64,000 bases of DNA from Microcoleus sp. FACHB-672 (GCF_014695725.1 NZ_JACJOU010000020.1:124001-188000), one strand, 5' to 3'; shown: positions 18,033 through 28,292, counted from the first letter of the stretch. Notes: a model not told the origin generated them from the sequence alone. Program-made: numbers and translations.

Positions 18033-20171
18033 ATGACCACAACCCAGACAACTACAGACGAAATCAACCTGAGCGATCCGCAATACTACTTAAGCCGCGA
18101 ACTAAGCTGGCTGGAGTTTAACAACCGAGTCTTGCGCGAAGCCCTCGATCCCCGGACGCCACTGCTAGAACGTCTGAAATTTTTAGGCATCTTCAGCGCT
18201 AACTTAGATGAGTTCTTTATGGTTCGCGTCGCTGCCCTAAAACAGCAGGTAGAAGCGAAAGTCAGTAAATTATCTGCCGACGGGCGTTCGCCGCAAGATC
18301 AACTAGATGTGATTTGCCAACGACTCCGCCCGATGGTAACGGAACAGCACCAGCATTTTGAGCGGGAAATCCGACCGCTTTTAGCAAACCACAAGATACA
18401 CATCTTGGAATATGTAGACTTAAATCAAGAAGAACGACTGTATCTGCAACGGTATTTTGAGGAGCAAATCTTTCCCGTCCTGACGCCCTTAGCAGTTGAT
18501 CCGGGTCATCCATTTCCTTATATCTCTAACCTCAGCCTGAACCTGGCAGTTGTGGTAAAAGATCCGGACACCGAAGAAGAATTTTTTGCCAGAGTCAAAG
18601 TGCCTAAGGTTTTGCCCCGGTTTGTCTCTTTGCCGGCAGCCGAAAGAAGCAGCGAAACTGCTTTTCTGTTTATCTCCCTTGAGCAGGTGATCGCCCATAA
18701 TTTAGAATTCCTGTTTCCCGGCATGAACATTCAGGAATATCACCCGTTCCGAATTACCCGCAATGCGGATTTGGAAGTGGAAGAAGACGAGGCGGATGAC
18801 TTGATGCTGGCAATTGAGCAGGAATTACGGAAACGCCGATTTGGTGGATCGGTTGTACGGATGGAAATTCAAGCCGCCATGCCGATACCTGTGCAGCAAA
18901 TGCTCAGAGAGGAGCTTTCTCTGGCTGAAAGTGATGTTTACGAAGTCGAGGGTTTGCTAAGTTTGGGGGATTTGATGTCTTTTATGGCTTTGCCCCTGCC
19001 AGAACTTAAAGATCCCCCGTGGACGCCGGTGGTGCCCCCTCGCTTCCGCCGGCTGAGTGAACCCCATGTGGAACACTCGAAAGTAGATAGCGACGAGGGA
19101 GAAGATATATTCGCACTAATCCGCCAGCGAGATTGGCTGCTGCATCACCCGTATCAATCGTTTGCCGCAACAGTGCAGCGCTTTATCACCCAAGCTGCCC
19201 ACGATCCAGCAGTGTTGGCAATTAAAATGACACTCTACCGCACTTCTGGAGATTCCCCCATCGTCAACGCCTTGATCGCGGCGGCGGAAAATGGCAAACA
19301 GGTGGCGGCTTTAGTGGAACTGAAAGCCCGGTTTGATGAAGAGAATAATATCCACTGGGCGCGGAAGCTAGAAAAAGCCGGTGTTCATGTGGTTTACGGT
19401 TTGGTGGGGCTAAAAACGCATACTAAAGTTGCGATGGTGGTGCGGCGAGAGGAAGATCGGATGCGCCGGTATGTCCACATCGGCACCGGCAACTATAATC
19501 CGAAAACTGCCCGGATTTATACAGATTTAGGACTGTTAACCTGCCGAGAAGAGTTGGGGGCAGATTTAACAGATTTGTTTAATTACTTAACCGGCTACTC
19601 GCGGCAGCGATCGTACCGCAAACTACTCGTCGCGCCGGTGAATATGCGCGAACGCATGATTTCACTGATCCGGCGCGAGATCGAACACTGCCGCAACGGT
19701 CAAACAGGCCGCATTGTGGCCAAAATGAATTCCCTGGTAGACCCACAAATTATTGCCACACTTTACGAAGCATCTGGTGCCGGCGTGCAGATCGATCTGA
19801 TTGTGCGCGGGATGTGCTGCTTGCGCCCCGGATTGCCTGGGGTGAGTGAAAATATCCGCGTTATCAGCATTGTCGGTCGTTTTTTAGAACACTCGCGAAT
19901 TTATTACTTCAACAACCGGGGTCAAGAAGAAGTCTACACCGGCAGCGCCGATTGGATGCCCCGTAACCTCAACCGGCGCGTTGAAGCGATCGTGCCGGTG
20001 GAAGAACCGGAGATTGTCAAAGACCTTGAAGAAGTTTTGGGAATTATGCTGGCAGATAATCGCCAAGCCTGGGATTTACAGCCCGATGGCAGCTACATCC
20101 AGCGGCGTCCTACAGAAGAAGGCAACGAGCAATCCGCCCAGAAAATCTTGATGGAAAACGCGATGCAGTAG
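18033..20171 (+). CDS. ppk1: Polyphosphate kinase 1
   Basis: Reversibly transfers the gamma-phosphate of ATP to a growing polyphosphate chain. The 712-residue protein has the PPK1 layout: N-terminal helical domain (YYLSRELSWLEFNNRVL, then SANLDEFFMVRVA), head domain, and two C-terminal phospholipase-D-like domains. The phosphohistidine is in GLKTHTKVAMVVR, followed by YVHIGTGNYNPKTARIYTDLGLLT. A second conserved histidine is in FLEHSRIYYF. ETYTGSADWMPRNLNRR-type sequence near the end (here EEVYTGSADWMPRNLNRR) is diagnostic. ATG at 18033. A long inverted repeat follows the stop. Confidence 0.97.
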   Translation: MTTTQTTTDEINLSDPQYYLSRELSWLEFNNRVLREALDPRTPLLERLKFLGIFSANLDEFFMVRVAALKQQVEAKVSKLSADGRSPQDQLDVICQRLRPMVTEQHQHFEREIRPLLANHKIHILEYVDLNQEERLYLQRYFEEQIFPVLTPLAVDPGHPFPYISNLSLNLAVVVKDPDTEEEFFARVKVPKVLPRFVSLPAAERSSETAFLFISLEQVIAHNLEFLFPGMNIQEYHPFRITRNADLEVEEDEADDLMLAIEQELRKRRFGGSVVRMEIQAAMPIPVQQMLREELSLAESDVYEVEGLLSLGDLMSFMALPLPELKDPPWTPVVPPRFRRLSEPHVEHSKVDSDEGEDIFALIRQRDWLLHHPYQSFAATVQRFITQAAHDPAVLAIKMTLYRTSGDSPIVNALIAAAENGKQVAALVELKARFDEENNIHWARKLEKAGVHVVYGLVGLKTHTKVAMVVRREEDRMRRYVHIGTGNYNPKTARIYTDLGLLTCREELGADLTDLFNYLTGYSRQRSYRKLLVAPVNMRERMISLIRREIEHCRNGQTGRIVAKMNSLVDPQIIATLYEASGAGVQIDLIVRGMCCLRPGLPGVSENIRVISIVGRFLEHSRIYYFNNRGQEEVYTGSADWMPRNLNRRVEAIVPVEEPEIVKDLEEVLGIMLADNRQAWDLQPDGSYIQRRPTEEGNEQSAQKILMENAMQ

Positions 20172-20225
20172 TCATTTGTCATAAGTCAGCAATGGAACAT
20201 TGATGCTTGACTTATGACAAATGAC
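20171..20225 (+). repeat. 18-bp perfect inverted repeat between ppk1 and anmK
   Basis: Arms 20171-20188 and 20208-20225 are perfectly complementary (left arm GTCATTTGTCATAAGTCA) with a 19-nt centre that can extend the stem. The left arm begins at the ppk1 stop codon. There is no T tract. GTCATTTGTC-type words are frequent in filamentous cyanobacterial intergenic DNA, so it may be a dispersed palindromic repeat that also acts as a transcript end. Confidence 0.65.
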
Positions 20226-20248
20226 AGCAAACAAAAAATAGCAAATAA

Positions 20249-21427
20249 ATGACCAAAGTTATTGGTTTGATCAGCGGCACATCAGTGGATGGCATTGATG
20301 CCGCCTTAGTAGATATCACCGGCACTGAATTCGATTTAAAAATTCAGCTATTGGCGGCAGATACTTATCCTTATCCCGCCCAACTCCGAGCGCAAATTTT
20401 AGCCTTATGTGCCGGCCAGGCAATTTCAATGGCAGAACTCGCGGAACTTGATGATGCAATTGCTCAGCAATTTGCTTTCGCAGCCACCGCCGTTGCCGCC
20501 GGCACCCCAACTGATCTGATTGGTTCTCACGGCCAAACGGTCTATCATCGTCCACCCCAGCCAGATCCGAGGACAACGCTACCCTTGGGCTACAGCTTGC
20601 AACTTGGACGGGGTGCTGCGATCGCCCACTTAATCGGCATTCCCACAGTCACTAACTTCCGCGCTGCTGATATTGCTGCCGGCGGCCAGGGTGCGCCTTT
20701 GGTGTCCAAAATCGATGTGTGTTTGCTCACCCATCCCACCCGCAACCACTGCATTCAAAACCTCGGCGGCATTGGCAATGTCACTTATTTACCCTCAGCC
20801 GCCTCCAGTATGCAAAAGCCGGTGGGATGGGACACCGGCCCAGCTAATGTCTTGCTGGATCTGGCCGTGCAACATCTCACAAATGGCGCTCAAACTTACG
20901 ACAAAGACGGTGCTTTAGCCGCCGCCGGCACTCCTTGTCTTAGTTTGGTTGAGCAATGGTTGGAACACCCATTTTTTCACCAGCCACCGCCCAAATCCAC
21001 AGGCCGAGAACTGTTTGGCCCAGACTACCTTCACGGCTGTCTCAGAGATGCTGAAGCTTATTCACTCAGTCCCTCTGACTTGCTGGCCACACTCACTGAA
21101 CTCACGGTTGCTTCGATTGCTCACAGCTATCGGACTTTTTTACCCCAAATGCCGGATCAAGTCTTGTTGTGCGGCGGTGGTAGCCGAAATCTATACTTAA
21201 GAAACCGACTGCAAGCTCAACTCGACTCTGTGCCGGTGTTAACCACTGATGAAGCCGGTTTAAATGCTGATTTCAAAGAAGCGATTGCTTTTGCTGTGCT
21301 AGCTTATTGGCGTCAGAGGAACATTCCCGGTAATCTCCCACTGGTCACAGGTGCGTGCAAGCCGATGCTCCTCGGTGATATTCATTTTCCTTGTTCTATG
21401 CAGGAAGCGAGCAAAGATTGGGACTAA
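20249..21427 (+). CDS. anmK: Anhydro-N-acetylmuramic acid kinase
   Basis: Phosphorylates and opens 1,6-anhydro-N-acetylmuramic acid during cell-wall recycling, giving N-acetylmuramic acid 6-phosphate. The N-terminal [18 protein letters not shown] is the family signature. The ASKHA-fold motifs [35 protein letters not shown] and [12 protein letters not shown] follow. At 392 residues it is slightly longer than the E. coli enzyme (369). ATG at 20249, 77 bp after ppk1; the intervening palindrome argues against simple cotranscription. Confidence 0.95.
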   Translation: MTKVIGLISGTSVDGIDAALVDITGTEFDLKIQLLAADTYPYPAQLRAQILALCAGQAISMAELAELDDAIAQQFAFAATAVAAGTPTDLIGSHGQTVYHRPPQPDPRTTLPLGYSLQLGRGAAIAHLIGIPTVTNFRAADIAAGGQGAPLVSKIDVCLLTHPTRNHCIQNLGGIGNVTYLPSAASSMQKPVGWDTGPANVLLDLAVQHLTNGAQTYDKDGALAAAGTPCLSLVEQWLEHPFFHQPPPKSTGRELFGPDYLHGCLRDAEAYSLSPSDLLATLTELTVASIAHSYRTFLPQMPDQVLLCGGGSRNLYLRNRLQAQLDSVPVLTTDEAGLNADFKEAIAFAVLAYWRQRNIPGNLPLVTGACKPMLLGDIHFPCSMQEASKDWD

Positions 21428-21574
21428 TTTTTTCAGGCAGGATCGCAAAGGAAGAAGAGAATTTATTCAAACAGTTGTGAGCAATTAACAAGATTTCTTT
21501 GTTGCCGGCGAAAGGCAATAAGATAGCAAACAAGGCCATTACGGCAGCAATTAGTTCAAGCAAGGAATCATGCC

Positions 21575-22021
21575 GTGAGTCACACGTTTTTAATGCAGTC
21601 AGGTCGGTGGATGTTAGACGGTAACTGGCTAGAGCGCAATGGAATGCCGATTCCTGTTAAAGGGAGAACTTTAGTTGCCTGGAATCAAGACAATTGGTTC
21701 ACGATGGTTACAAAGCTAATATTTCCAGGCAGTGAGCGGGGTGAAATTACGTTTCAGTACCGAGGACACTTGGATGGAGGTGAGCGTCAGTATACTTTTG
21801 TACTTCAGCACAGTGAATTTGGCCGCGTGGAGGGTGAAGGCTGGATTGCTCCTGAATCGATTGTGCAACGCTACTGGGTACTCGGTGATCGGCAGCGCCG
21901 CAGTGGTTTTGAAACGCTGCACCGCATGGATGTTAATAAGTATTATCACTCTAGTGGGATCATGGCCGGCCACTCTCTCATCAGTACGATGGAAGCGACC
22001 TATGAGCGTCAAATAGACTAG
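21575..22021 (+). CDS. Conserved cyanobacterial protein of unknown function
   Basis: A 148-residue soluble protein with alternating beta-strand-like segments (LIFPGSERGEITFQYRGHL, QYTFVLQHSEFGRVEGEGWI) and a C-terminal helical part ending near STMEATYERQID. I recognise the general type as a cyanobacterial hypothetical, but no function is known to me. The start is GTG at 21575, with AAGGAA about ten bases upstream; the ATG just before it is blocked by an immediate stop. A clear terminator follows, so it is probably transcribed alone. Confidence 0.7.
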   Translation: MSHTFLMQSGRWMLDGNWLERNGMPIPVKGRTLVAWNQDNWFTMVTKLIFPGSERGEITFQYRGHLDGGERQYTFVLQHSEFGRVEGEGWIAPESIVQRYWVLGDRQRRSGFETLHRMDVNKYYHSSGIMAGHSLISTMEATYERQID

Positions 22022-22040
22022 CCGGTTTCAGCATTCAAGT

Positions 22041-22082
22041 GGCAAGTGACAGGCCGTTCTTCTCGTCACTTGTCGTTTTTTT
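22041..22082 (+). terminator. Rho-independent terminator
   Basis: GGCAAGTGAC (22041-22050) pairs with GTCACTTGTC (22065-22074) with one G-T pair, followed by a T run to 22082. It lies 20 bp after the stop at 22021. Confidence 0.85.
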
Positions 22083-22695
22083 ATTTGCTTTTTGTTTGCT
22101 AACTCTGAAAAATTTACTGATTACCAAAAAGCTAGGATTCGAGTTTCGGAAAAATCAGATAATTGAGAGGTGCCGGTGAAAATTTTTAATCAGATACCTA
22201 TAGCAAATATCTATTGTTTGTGACGGCTAAAACCTTATTTTTTAAAAATAGAGTTCTTAGTCTCATGTTTTTTACATTCTAGATAAAAACATCTTATAGA
22301 ATATTATTAATTTTATAGAATTACGTTAAATTTAAACTTTTCAATGCAGTTGACAACTTCTCAACTTTAGTCTTACTCGGCAAACCTTAACAGACTGATG
22401 TTCACTTAGGGATAAAAAAATTCCTACCTCTTTTTCAAATAGCGAGGAGTTGTTATTCTTATAATTCCCTCGTTGATGGCCGCTACGTGAAAATTTAGTC
22501 TGTTTTTATGCATATCTTTGAGTTATTGTCAAACAGTAAGTTTGATATTTCTAATACTTTTTGTGCAAGACTCTGTAGACCATCCTTTGTAGCGTGTCCA
22601 AAAAAAAGCGCAACTACCTTTCTCAAGGGAGGTTCTCAAGGCAGATGTCGCGCAAAGGGTTAGCATAAGTTGAAAAACTGGCAGCGCAAATACCT
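22083..22695. other. Intergenic region before the Ser/Thr kinase gene
   Basis: About 610 bp, AT-rich from 22190 to 22400. Several weak dyads occur, for example CGAGG...CCTCG within 22441-22475, but no start with a ribosome binding site and no RNA gene that I recognise. It presumably contains the kinase promoter. Confidence 0.35.
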
Positions 22696-23994
22696 ATGAA
22701 CTTAACAGCTGGCACAGTCCTTCAAAATGGCCAATACGTCATCAACGCGACTTTGGGCGAAGGTGCAGTAGGCATCACCTATCGGGCCACCCAGACCGAT
22801 TTAAACTTACCTGTAGCGATTAAAACCCTCAATGAGAGCCTGCGCCACCAGGCTAACTTTGAGCAGTTGCAGAAGCAATTTCAAAGCCTCGCTCGTCGCC
22901 TGCAAAAGTGCCAGCACCCAAACATCGTCAGAGTTTTCGATTGTTTCAAACAAGCTGGGTTGTTTTATATGGTCATGGAATATATTCCAGGCCAGACTTT
23001 AGCAGAACTAATACAGTTCAGCCAGCCAATGCCACAGGATCAAGCACTGGACTATATCCGTCAGATTGGCTCAGCGGTGGGCGTCCTTCATCAACATGGT
23101 TTAGTACATGGAGATATTAAGCCCCAAAACCTGATTCGCTTAGAGGGCAGCAATTGTGTTGTAGTGACTGACTTTAGTATTGCCAATGAGCTGAGTGCCG
23201 GCCAAGAGGGAACAGACGGCGGCTCTTTTGCCACCCTTTATGGGCCGGCTGAGCCAGACTTTGGAAACTTGCGGCATACCCGAAGCACCGATATTTATGG
23301 ACTCGCAACGACCCTCTACGGCTTGCTAACCGGCCAACTGCCGGTGGCAGCACAACTGGGCGAGGGTACTGTTTCCACCAATTCCACCAATGAGCAACCC
23401 TGTCAATCCAACCTCTCTCTGGCTGTTCTTGAGGCGATTCGCTGCGGTTTGGAAACAGAGGCGAGCCGGCGTCCCCAAACAGTAGACGCGTGGCTGTCAC
23501 TTTTACCGGCTGGAGAAGACATGAACGAGATAGAGCCGGCAATTATAGAAGTTCAAGGGGAAAGCAGCGGAGAAGTAGAAGAGCCTGCAAGCGTAACCAG
23601 CCCCAAAACTTCAGATCGGCACTCATCTAAACGCTTCGTTAGACTCAGTTTCATCCTAACTGCCGTCCTCGCTGGGTTAGCCGGTGCCGGCTTTGGATTG
23701 TCACTTCGCTTTGGCAACGCCGGCAAGGTGGGATCTGGCCTTTTTAATACTGAACAGTCCTTTCCCCCGCTAAAAGACTGGCCGGGGACAGAGACGCAGG
23801 GCTTGTCTCCATACGCCCTCGGTAAGAAAAGTTTTCCCGCTTACACCCAGGAAGAAACGGTCGATGTCCTGCCGGCACAAGAAGCTTCAGAGCTTGAAGC
23901 TCAACCAGAATGGGCCGCTCCACCTAACTCGGTTTCCCCATCTAGCACGTCACCCTCTGAGGCCGGCGCTGCCATTCCCCTACGGCAATCCTGA
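22696..23994 (+). CDS. Serine/threonine protein kinase with C-terminal membrane anchor
   Basis: A Hanks-type kinase domain (about residues 10-280) followed by a single membrane helix around residues 315-337 (LSFILTAVLAGLAGAGFG) and a proline/serine-rich tail. The glycine loop GEGAVGITY, the ATP lysine in VAIKTL and MEYIPGQTL are normal. The catalytic loop is HGDIKPQNL (138-146), so it is a non-RD kinase with Asp140 and Lys142 kept. The magnesium loop reads DFS (159-161) instead of DFG. Activity is plausible but regulation may be unusual. The ABC1-family and PP2C genes follow on the same strand; the phosphatase is a candidate partner. ATG at 22696. Confidence 0.88.
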   Translation: MNLTAGTVLQNGQYVINATLGEGAVGITYRATQTDLNLPVAIKTLNESLRHQANFEQLQKQFQSLARRLQKCQHPNIVRVFDCFKQAGLFYMVMEYIPGQTLAELIQFSQPMPQDQALDYIRQIGSAVGVLHQHGLVHGDIKPQNLIRLEGSNCVVVTDFSIANELSAGQEGTDGGSFATLYGPAEPDFGNLRHTRSTDIYGLATTLYGLLTGQLPVAAQLGEGTVSTNSTNEQPCQSNLSLAVLEAIRCGLETEASRRPQTVDAWLSLLPAGEDMNEIEPAIIEVQGESSGEVEEPASVTSPKTSDRHSSKRFVRLSFILTAVLAGLAGAGFGLSLRFGNAGKVGSGLFNTEQSFPPLKDWPGTETQGLSPYALGKKSFPAYTQEETVDVLPAQEASELEAQPEWAAPPNSVSPSSTSPSEAGAAIPLRQS

Positions 23995-24214
23995 CTAACC
24001 TTCCTTCCAGCTTGGAGAATTTGTCAGCGAGTCCAGCCTGAATGTAGCGCCAGACTGTTTCACTTAAAGCAAGCCACCCTTACACCTGACCGTAATTGCC
24101 GGCTTTCGCCACAGCAGCTAGGGTTCCCTTCTCGCCCACTTGCTTTAATCTAGATTCAGACAGCGCCTCAGCCAGCAGGTTATAATTTGTGCGGATAGGC
24201 ACAGAGATTTTTTT

Positions 24215-24544
24215 ATGAGTGATCCATTAATTCATGCTTTTTTTGTCGGCAGAGCCGTGGCTGAAGCTCTCAACGAAGAGCTAGAGAAATCCGTAACCAA
24301 CGCGTTTAGTGAACTCGGTAAATTCGATGCTGAGCAACGCGAGCGCTTGCGGCAGTTCACAATTGCAGTGATGGATCGGGCCAATCAAGCAACAGCAGCG
24401 GTTCCCACGCAAGGCACGTCTGGTTCTACGACGGGCCGGTACAGTTCAGTTTCGGTTGACTTGCAAGCAACCATTGATGAGCTGCGAGCGGAAATCGCTC
24501 AATTGCGGGTTCAGTTGCAGCGCTATCGCACCGGCTCTCTTTAA
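24215..24544 (+). CDS. Small thylakoid-associated-type protein (DUF6825-like)
   Basis: A 109-residue protein with the N-terminal pattern MSDPLIHAFFVGRAVAEAL, a central FSELGKFDAEQRERLRQF, a low-complexity Ser/Thr/Gly linker and a C-terminal coiled coil (LQATIDELRAEIAQLRVQL). I recall this as a widely conserved cyanobacterial and plastid family (DUF6825, described as thylakoid-associated); the number is from memory. The biochemical role is unknown. ATG at 24215. The ABC1-family gene starts 93 bp downstream on the same strand. Confidence 0.7.
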   Translation: MSDPLIHAFFVGRAVAEALNEELEKSVTNAFSELGKFDAEQRERLRQFTIAVMDRANQATAAVPTQGTSGSTTGRYSSVSVDLQATIDELRAEIAQLRVQLQRYRTGSL

Positions 24545-24637
24545 ATAGAGAGTGCTGAGTACAACGGTTGACTCAGGACTCTCCGACTTTGCGACTTGAG
24601 ACTATCAATTACCTGAAACCACAAGTTAGGAAGCCTA

Positions 24638-26440
24638 GTGTCTGTTCTCCCTGATGATCCTGTCACCCATAAGCACCAGAAGCGCTCCGCATTACCCGCG
24701 CATTCCGCCGGTGTTCGTGCCGCCTCTACCCAGGGAATAGCTTGGCCTCCAGTTTTCGGCAAGGCTAACAAGGATAAAGCTTACCGCTGGAGTCGCGACG
24801 ATTACTCCCACAAGCGGCGCTTTGTCGAAATCTGGACGTTTTTTCTGTTGTTTATGTTCAGTGTGTGGCGCGATAGCAAAGCTTGGAGTTATCCAGGTGG
24901 CATGACGGAACCTAAACGGACTGCCAGACGCCGCGCCCAAGCTATCTGGATTCGCGAGTCGCTCCTGGAATTGGGGCCAACTTTTATCAAGCTGGGACAG
25001 TTATTCTCAACGCGTGCGGATATTATTCCGGGTGAGTATGTTGAAGAACTCACTAAGCTGCAAGATAAGGTGCCGGCTTTTAGTTATGAGAAGGTGGAGC
25101 GGATTATTGAGCAAGACTTAGGCAAGCCAATAGCAACGCTCTTCAAAACTTTTGACCCGGTTCCTTTGGCAGCCGCAAGTCTGGGACAGGTACACAAGGC
25201 GTACTTGCACTCCGGCGAAGAGGTTGTGGTTAAGGTGCAACGCGCTGGACTACGCCGGCTGTTCGGAATCGATTTAGATATCGCTAAGGGAATTGCCCGT
25301 TACTTTCAAAACCATCCAGACTGGGGCAGAGGTAAGGATTGGATGGGAATCTATGACGAGTGCTGCAAGATTCTCTATGAGGAAATCGATTATCTCAGCG
25401 AAGGGCGCAACGCGGATACTTTTCGCCGCAACTTCCGTGATGAGAACTGGGTGCAGGTGCCGCGTGTCTATTGGCGCTACACTTCGCCGAGGGTTCTGAC
25501 TCTGGAATATATGCCAGGGATTAAGATCAGTCACTACGAAGCGTTGGAGGCTGCCGGTTTAGACCGCAAGGAATTGGCAAATCTTGGTGCTAAGGCATAC
25601 TTGCATCAACTGCTCAATGATGGCTTCTTTCATGCTGACCCCCATCCAGGCAATATTGCGGTTAACCCGGACGGATCGTTGATCTTTTATGATTTTGGCA
25701 TGATGGGCCGGGTCAGAAATGATGTCCGGGAAAAGATGATGCAGCTGTTTTTTGGCATTGCCCAAAAAAATGCCAATAAAGTTGTGACTTCTTTGATAGA
25801 ACTAGAAGCTTTATCCCCGATGGATGATATGGGTCCGGTGCGCCGGTCGATCCAGTATATGCTGGATCACTTTATGGATCAGCCCTTTGAAAATCAGTCG
25901 GTGGCCGACATTACTGATGATTTGTACGAGATTGCCTACGATCAGCCTTTCCGCTTTCCGGCTACGTTTACCTTTGTGATGCGGGCTTTTTCCACTTTAG
26001 AGGGGGTGGGGAAGGGACTTGACCCAGATTTTAATTTTATGGAGGTTGCAAAGCCTTTTGCAATGCAAATTATGACGAATGGCAATTCCTCAGATCGCAG
26101 TAGCTTTCTCGATGAACTGGGGCGTCAAGCAGCTCAGGTGAGTAGCACGGCCTTGGGTTTGCCGGGTCGAATTGACGATACGATTGAAAAGCTAGAGCGG
26201 GGGGATCTCCGCATTCGTGTCCGCTCGACTGAAACAGATCGGGCCATTCGCCGGCTGAGCAGTATGCATTTGGCAACGAACTATGCGTTGCTGATCGGTG
26301 CTTTCACCTTGTCGGCTACGATTTTATTAGTGAATAATTATGTCTGGTTGGCGCTGGTTGTGGCTCTAGTTGCAACGGTGCTAGCTGTGACTTTGATTCG
26401 ACTCCTGATGCGGGTTGACCGATTTGATCGGATGTCTTGA
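24638..26440 (+). CDS. ABC1/UbiB family atypical kinase
   Basis: A 600-residue member of the AarF/UbiB/ABC1K family, linked in plastids and cyanobacteria to prenylquinone metabolism and membrane homeostasis. The KxGQ motif is in TFIKLGQLFSTRAD; the Ala-rich nucleotide loop is AAASLGQVHKAYL. The catalytic region DGFFHADPHPGNIAV is followed by the metal-binding IFYDFGMMG. Two C-terminal hydrophobic helices (about 545-590) anchor it in a membrane. The start is GTG at 24638, with AGGAAG about six bases upstream. The kinase-like fold may act as an ATPase rather than a protein kinase; the substrate is unknown. Confidence 0.93.
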   Translation: MSVLPDDPVTHKHQKRSALPAHSAGVRAASTQGIAWPPVFGKANKDKAYRWSRDDYSHKRRFVEIWTFFLLFMFSVWRDSKAWSYPGGMTEPKRTARRRAQAIWIRESLLELGPTFIKLGQLFSTRADIIPGEYVEELTKLQDKVPAFSYEKVERIIEQDLGKPIATLFKTFDPVPLAAASLGQVHKAYLHSGEEVVVKVQRAGLRRLFGIDLDIAKGIARYFQNHPDWGRGKDWMGIYDECCKILYEEIDYLSEGRNADTFRRNFRDENWVQVPRVYWRYTSPRVLTLEYMPGIKISHYEALEAAGLDRKELANLGAKAYLHQLLNDGFFHADPHPGNIAVNPDGSLIFYDFGMMGRVRNDVREKMMQLFFGIAQKNANKVVTSLIELEALSPMDDMGPVRRSIQYMLDHFMDQPFENQSVADITDDLYEIAYDQPFRFPATFTFVMRAFSTLEGVGKGLDPDFNFMEVAKPFAMQIMTNGNSSDRSSFLDELGRQAAQVSSTALGLPGRIDDTIEKLERGDLRIRVRSTETDRAIRRLSSMHLATNYALLIGAFTLSATILLVNNYVWLALVVALVATVLAVTLIRLLMRVDRFDRMS

Positions 26441-26622
26441 CGCGCTCTGAACTCTGGCTGAGTGAAGATGGGGCAGTAAGCGTTAGCACAGGCTGTGATT
26501 TCTTCACAGACTGCCCGCACAAGTATTTAAGTGAAGGCTTAATCACTTGGTTAGTCTGACTCACTCAGGGGACTGTGTACTCAACACTTAGCAACCAGCA
26601 CTTATTGCTTAATACTGAATTC

Positions 26623-27384
26623 ATGAAACGCTACTTTGCCGGCCTCACAGACCAGGGACTGCTTCGCTCAGTCAATCAAGATGCCTACTACATCGACCCC
26701 AGCGGACGATTTTTTATCGTGGCGGATGGGATGGGCGGTCATGCAGGGGGTCAGGAGGCGAGTCAAATCGCGACTCAGGTGATTCAGAATTATCTGATTG
26801 AGCATTGGGATTCGCCTCAGTCTTCAACTGCTCTGTTAGAGGAAGCTTTTCTTAAAGCAAATCAAGCTATTTTGGTAGATCAGCGCAATCATCCAGAACG
26901 CTCAGATATGGGGACAACTGCAGTAGTGGCGATCTTTAGAGAGGAAGCCTCGGAACCTGCCGGCACCCAGTCGCTGAAAAGTTGGGTGGCTCATGTGGGT
27001 GATTCGCGCCTCTACCGGCTGCGCGGTGCCAAGCTGGAGCAAATTACTGAAGATCATACGTGGATCTCGCGGGCGGTAAAAGCTGGGCATATTACTTCGG
27101 ATCAAGCCCGTAACCACCCCTGGCGTCACGTTCTATCTCAATGCTTAGGCCGGCAGGATTTGCAAGAAATTGATATTCAGCCGATGGAAGTACACCCTGC
27201 TGATCGCCTACTGATGTGCAGCGATGGCTTGACTGAAGAACTTACTGACAGTGCCATCGGCTCTTACCTTAAGTCAATCCGTGCCTGTGATCAAGCGGCG
27301 AAGACGCTGGTGAATGCCGCAAAAGATAAAGGCGGACGCGATAACATTACCGTGGTGATCGTGGCGGTTGAAACACGAACTTAA
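26623..27384 (+). CDS. PP2C-type serine/threonine phosphatase (Stp1/PphA class)
   Basis: A 253-residue metal-dependent protein phosphatase. The motifs run in order: [18 protein letters not shown] (first metal Asp region), [14 protein letters not shown] (second), [24 protein letters not shown] and [11 protein letters not shown]. The size matches stand-alone bacterial PP2C enzymes such as cyanobacterial PphA, which dephosphorylates PII; this gene's substrate is not known. I prefer the ATG at 26623, where family similarity begins; a GTG at 26575 preceded by AGGGG would add 16 residues and is possible. It may counter the Ser/Thr kinase encoded 2.6 kb upstream. Confidence 0.9.
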   Translation: MKRYFAGLTDQGLLRSVNQDAYYIDPSGRFFIVADGMGGHAGGQEASQIATQVIQNYLIEHWDSPQSSTALLEEAFLKANQAILVDQRNHPERSDMGTTAVVAIFREEASEPAGTQSLKSWVAHVGDSRLYRLRGAKLEQITEDHTWISRAVKAGHITSDQARNHPWRHVLSQCLGRQDLQEIDIQPMEVHPADRLLMCSDGLTEELTDSAIGSYLKSIRACDQAAKTLVNAAKDKGGRDNITVVIVAVETRT

Positions 27385-27421
27385 GGCGGATCACTGGGTA
27401 ACAATTTATGTGCCGGCGGAT

Positions 27422-27458
27422 ACGGCGAGGAACACTTCACAACTTCCTCGCTGTTTTT
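27422..27458 (+). terminator. Rho-independent terminator of the PP2C gene
   Basis: GCGAGGAA (27425-27432) pairs with TTCCTCGC (27444-27451); the stem extends three more pairs outward including one G-T. A T run follows to 27458. Confidence 0.8.
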
Positions 27459-27926
27459 GTTGTGTTATGTCGGCCTGACATTTATTACAGAATCCGGATA
27501 AATAATCTTTAATCCAGCCGAGAAGAGGGGCTTTGGCAACAGGTCGCTCAAACTTTTATATATCAAGGCTTTTGCTAACCTTTTTCCTGATTTAGGGTAG
27601 AAGATAAATCATTTTTAATTAAACATATAAGCTGGGATCATTAAAGATTTGTTCAGGTTGAGCAATTTTACTCTTTACAAGTTGATACAACTACCTTACT
27701 TCGCCGGGAACATTAGGAGGGAGGTTTAACATCTTCATACTTAAGTTACCTATTTGGAGGGATGTGCACTTTGTCAAACGATTGTTATCTTTTGTAATAT
27801 AAGTTGAGCGTTGACAGTTTCCGGCAATCCTGAAACCAAGCGGCGATCACTGAAAACGGGTGAATCGATCTGGTCTATCCAGAGTTTGAGAGTCAAAAAT
27901 CCTACTTCTTCTTATCGGAGGACGTT
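27459..27926. other. Long leader/promoter region of nblA
   Basis: About 470 bp without a coding frame. nblA genes are usually induced by nitrogen or sulfur starvation, so control sites are expected. I looked for the NtcA consensus GTA-N8-TAC on the plus strand and found no perfect match. Two GGAGG-containing words (27716-27722 and near 27755) are not followed by an open frame. Confidence 0.4.
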
Positions 27927-28124
27927 ATGAGCCAACCTATTAACCTTTCTTTGGAACAACAATTCAGTATTCGTGCCTTTGAAAGCCAGGTTCAGCAAAT
28001 GAGTCGGCAACAAGCTCAGGACTTTTTGGTAAAACTTTACGAACAAATGATGGTTCGTGAAGCAACTTATCAGAATCTTCTAAAGCACCAATGGGGTTTA
28101 GAACAGGGTCCTAGCTTTGGTTAA
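27927..28124 (+). CDS. nblA: NblA phycobilisome degradation adaptor
   Basis: A 65-residue protein that binds phycobiliproteins and directs them to Clp protease during nutrient starvation. LSLEQQFSIRAFESQV, QAQDFLVKLYEQMMVREATY and the end LLKHQWGLEQGP match NblA/Ycf18 closely, including the LYEQMM helix and C-terminal residues used for binding phycobilisome subunits. The ribosome site GGAGGA six bases before the ATG is one of the strongest in the window, fitting rapid high expression. It implies that the organism has phycobilisomes. Confidence 0.96.
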   Translation: MSQPINLSLEQQFSIRAFESQVQQMSRQQAQDFLVKLYEQMMVREATYQNLLKHQWGLEQGPSFG

Positions 28125-28292
28125 AAGACTTCATGCCATAGTAGGCGACCTCCCTCTCTTGCTTGGTTCCAAGGAGGAAAGAAGCTGGGGATGCTGGGGC
28201 GTCAACTTTACCGCTCAATAACTGTTGTGTTGGATTTCTAACAGAATATTTTTCTAGTTTTTCGCTATCATTTTAATTTTTCTGAATGCTTT

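Noticed and set aside
27560-27926. Possible NtcA site upstream of nblA
   Set aside because: No perfect GTA-N8-TAC was found on the plus strand; partial matches near 27598 and 27796 fail at the TAC half.
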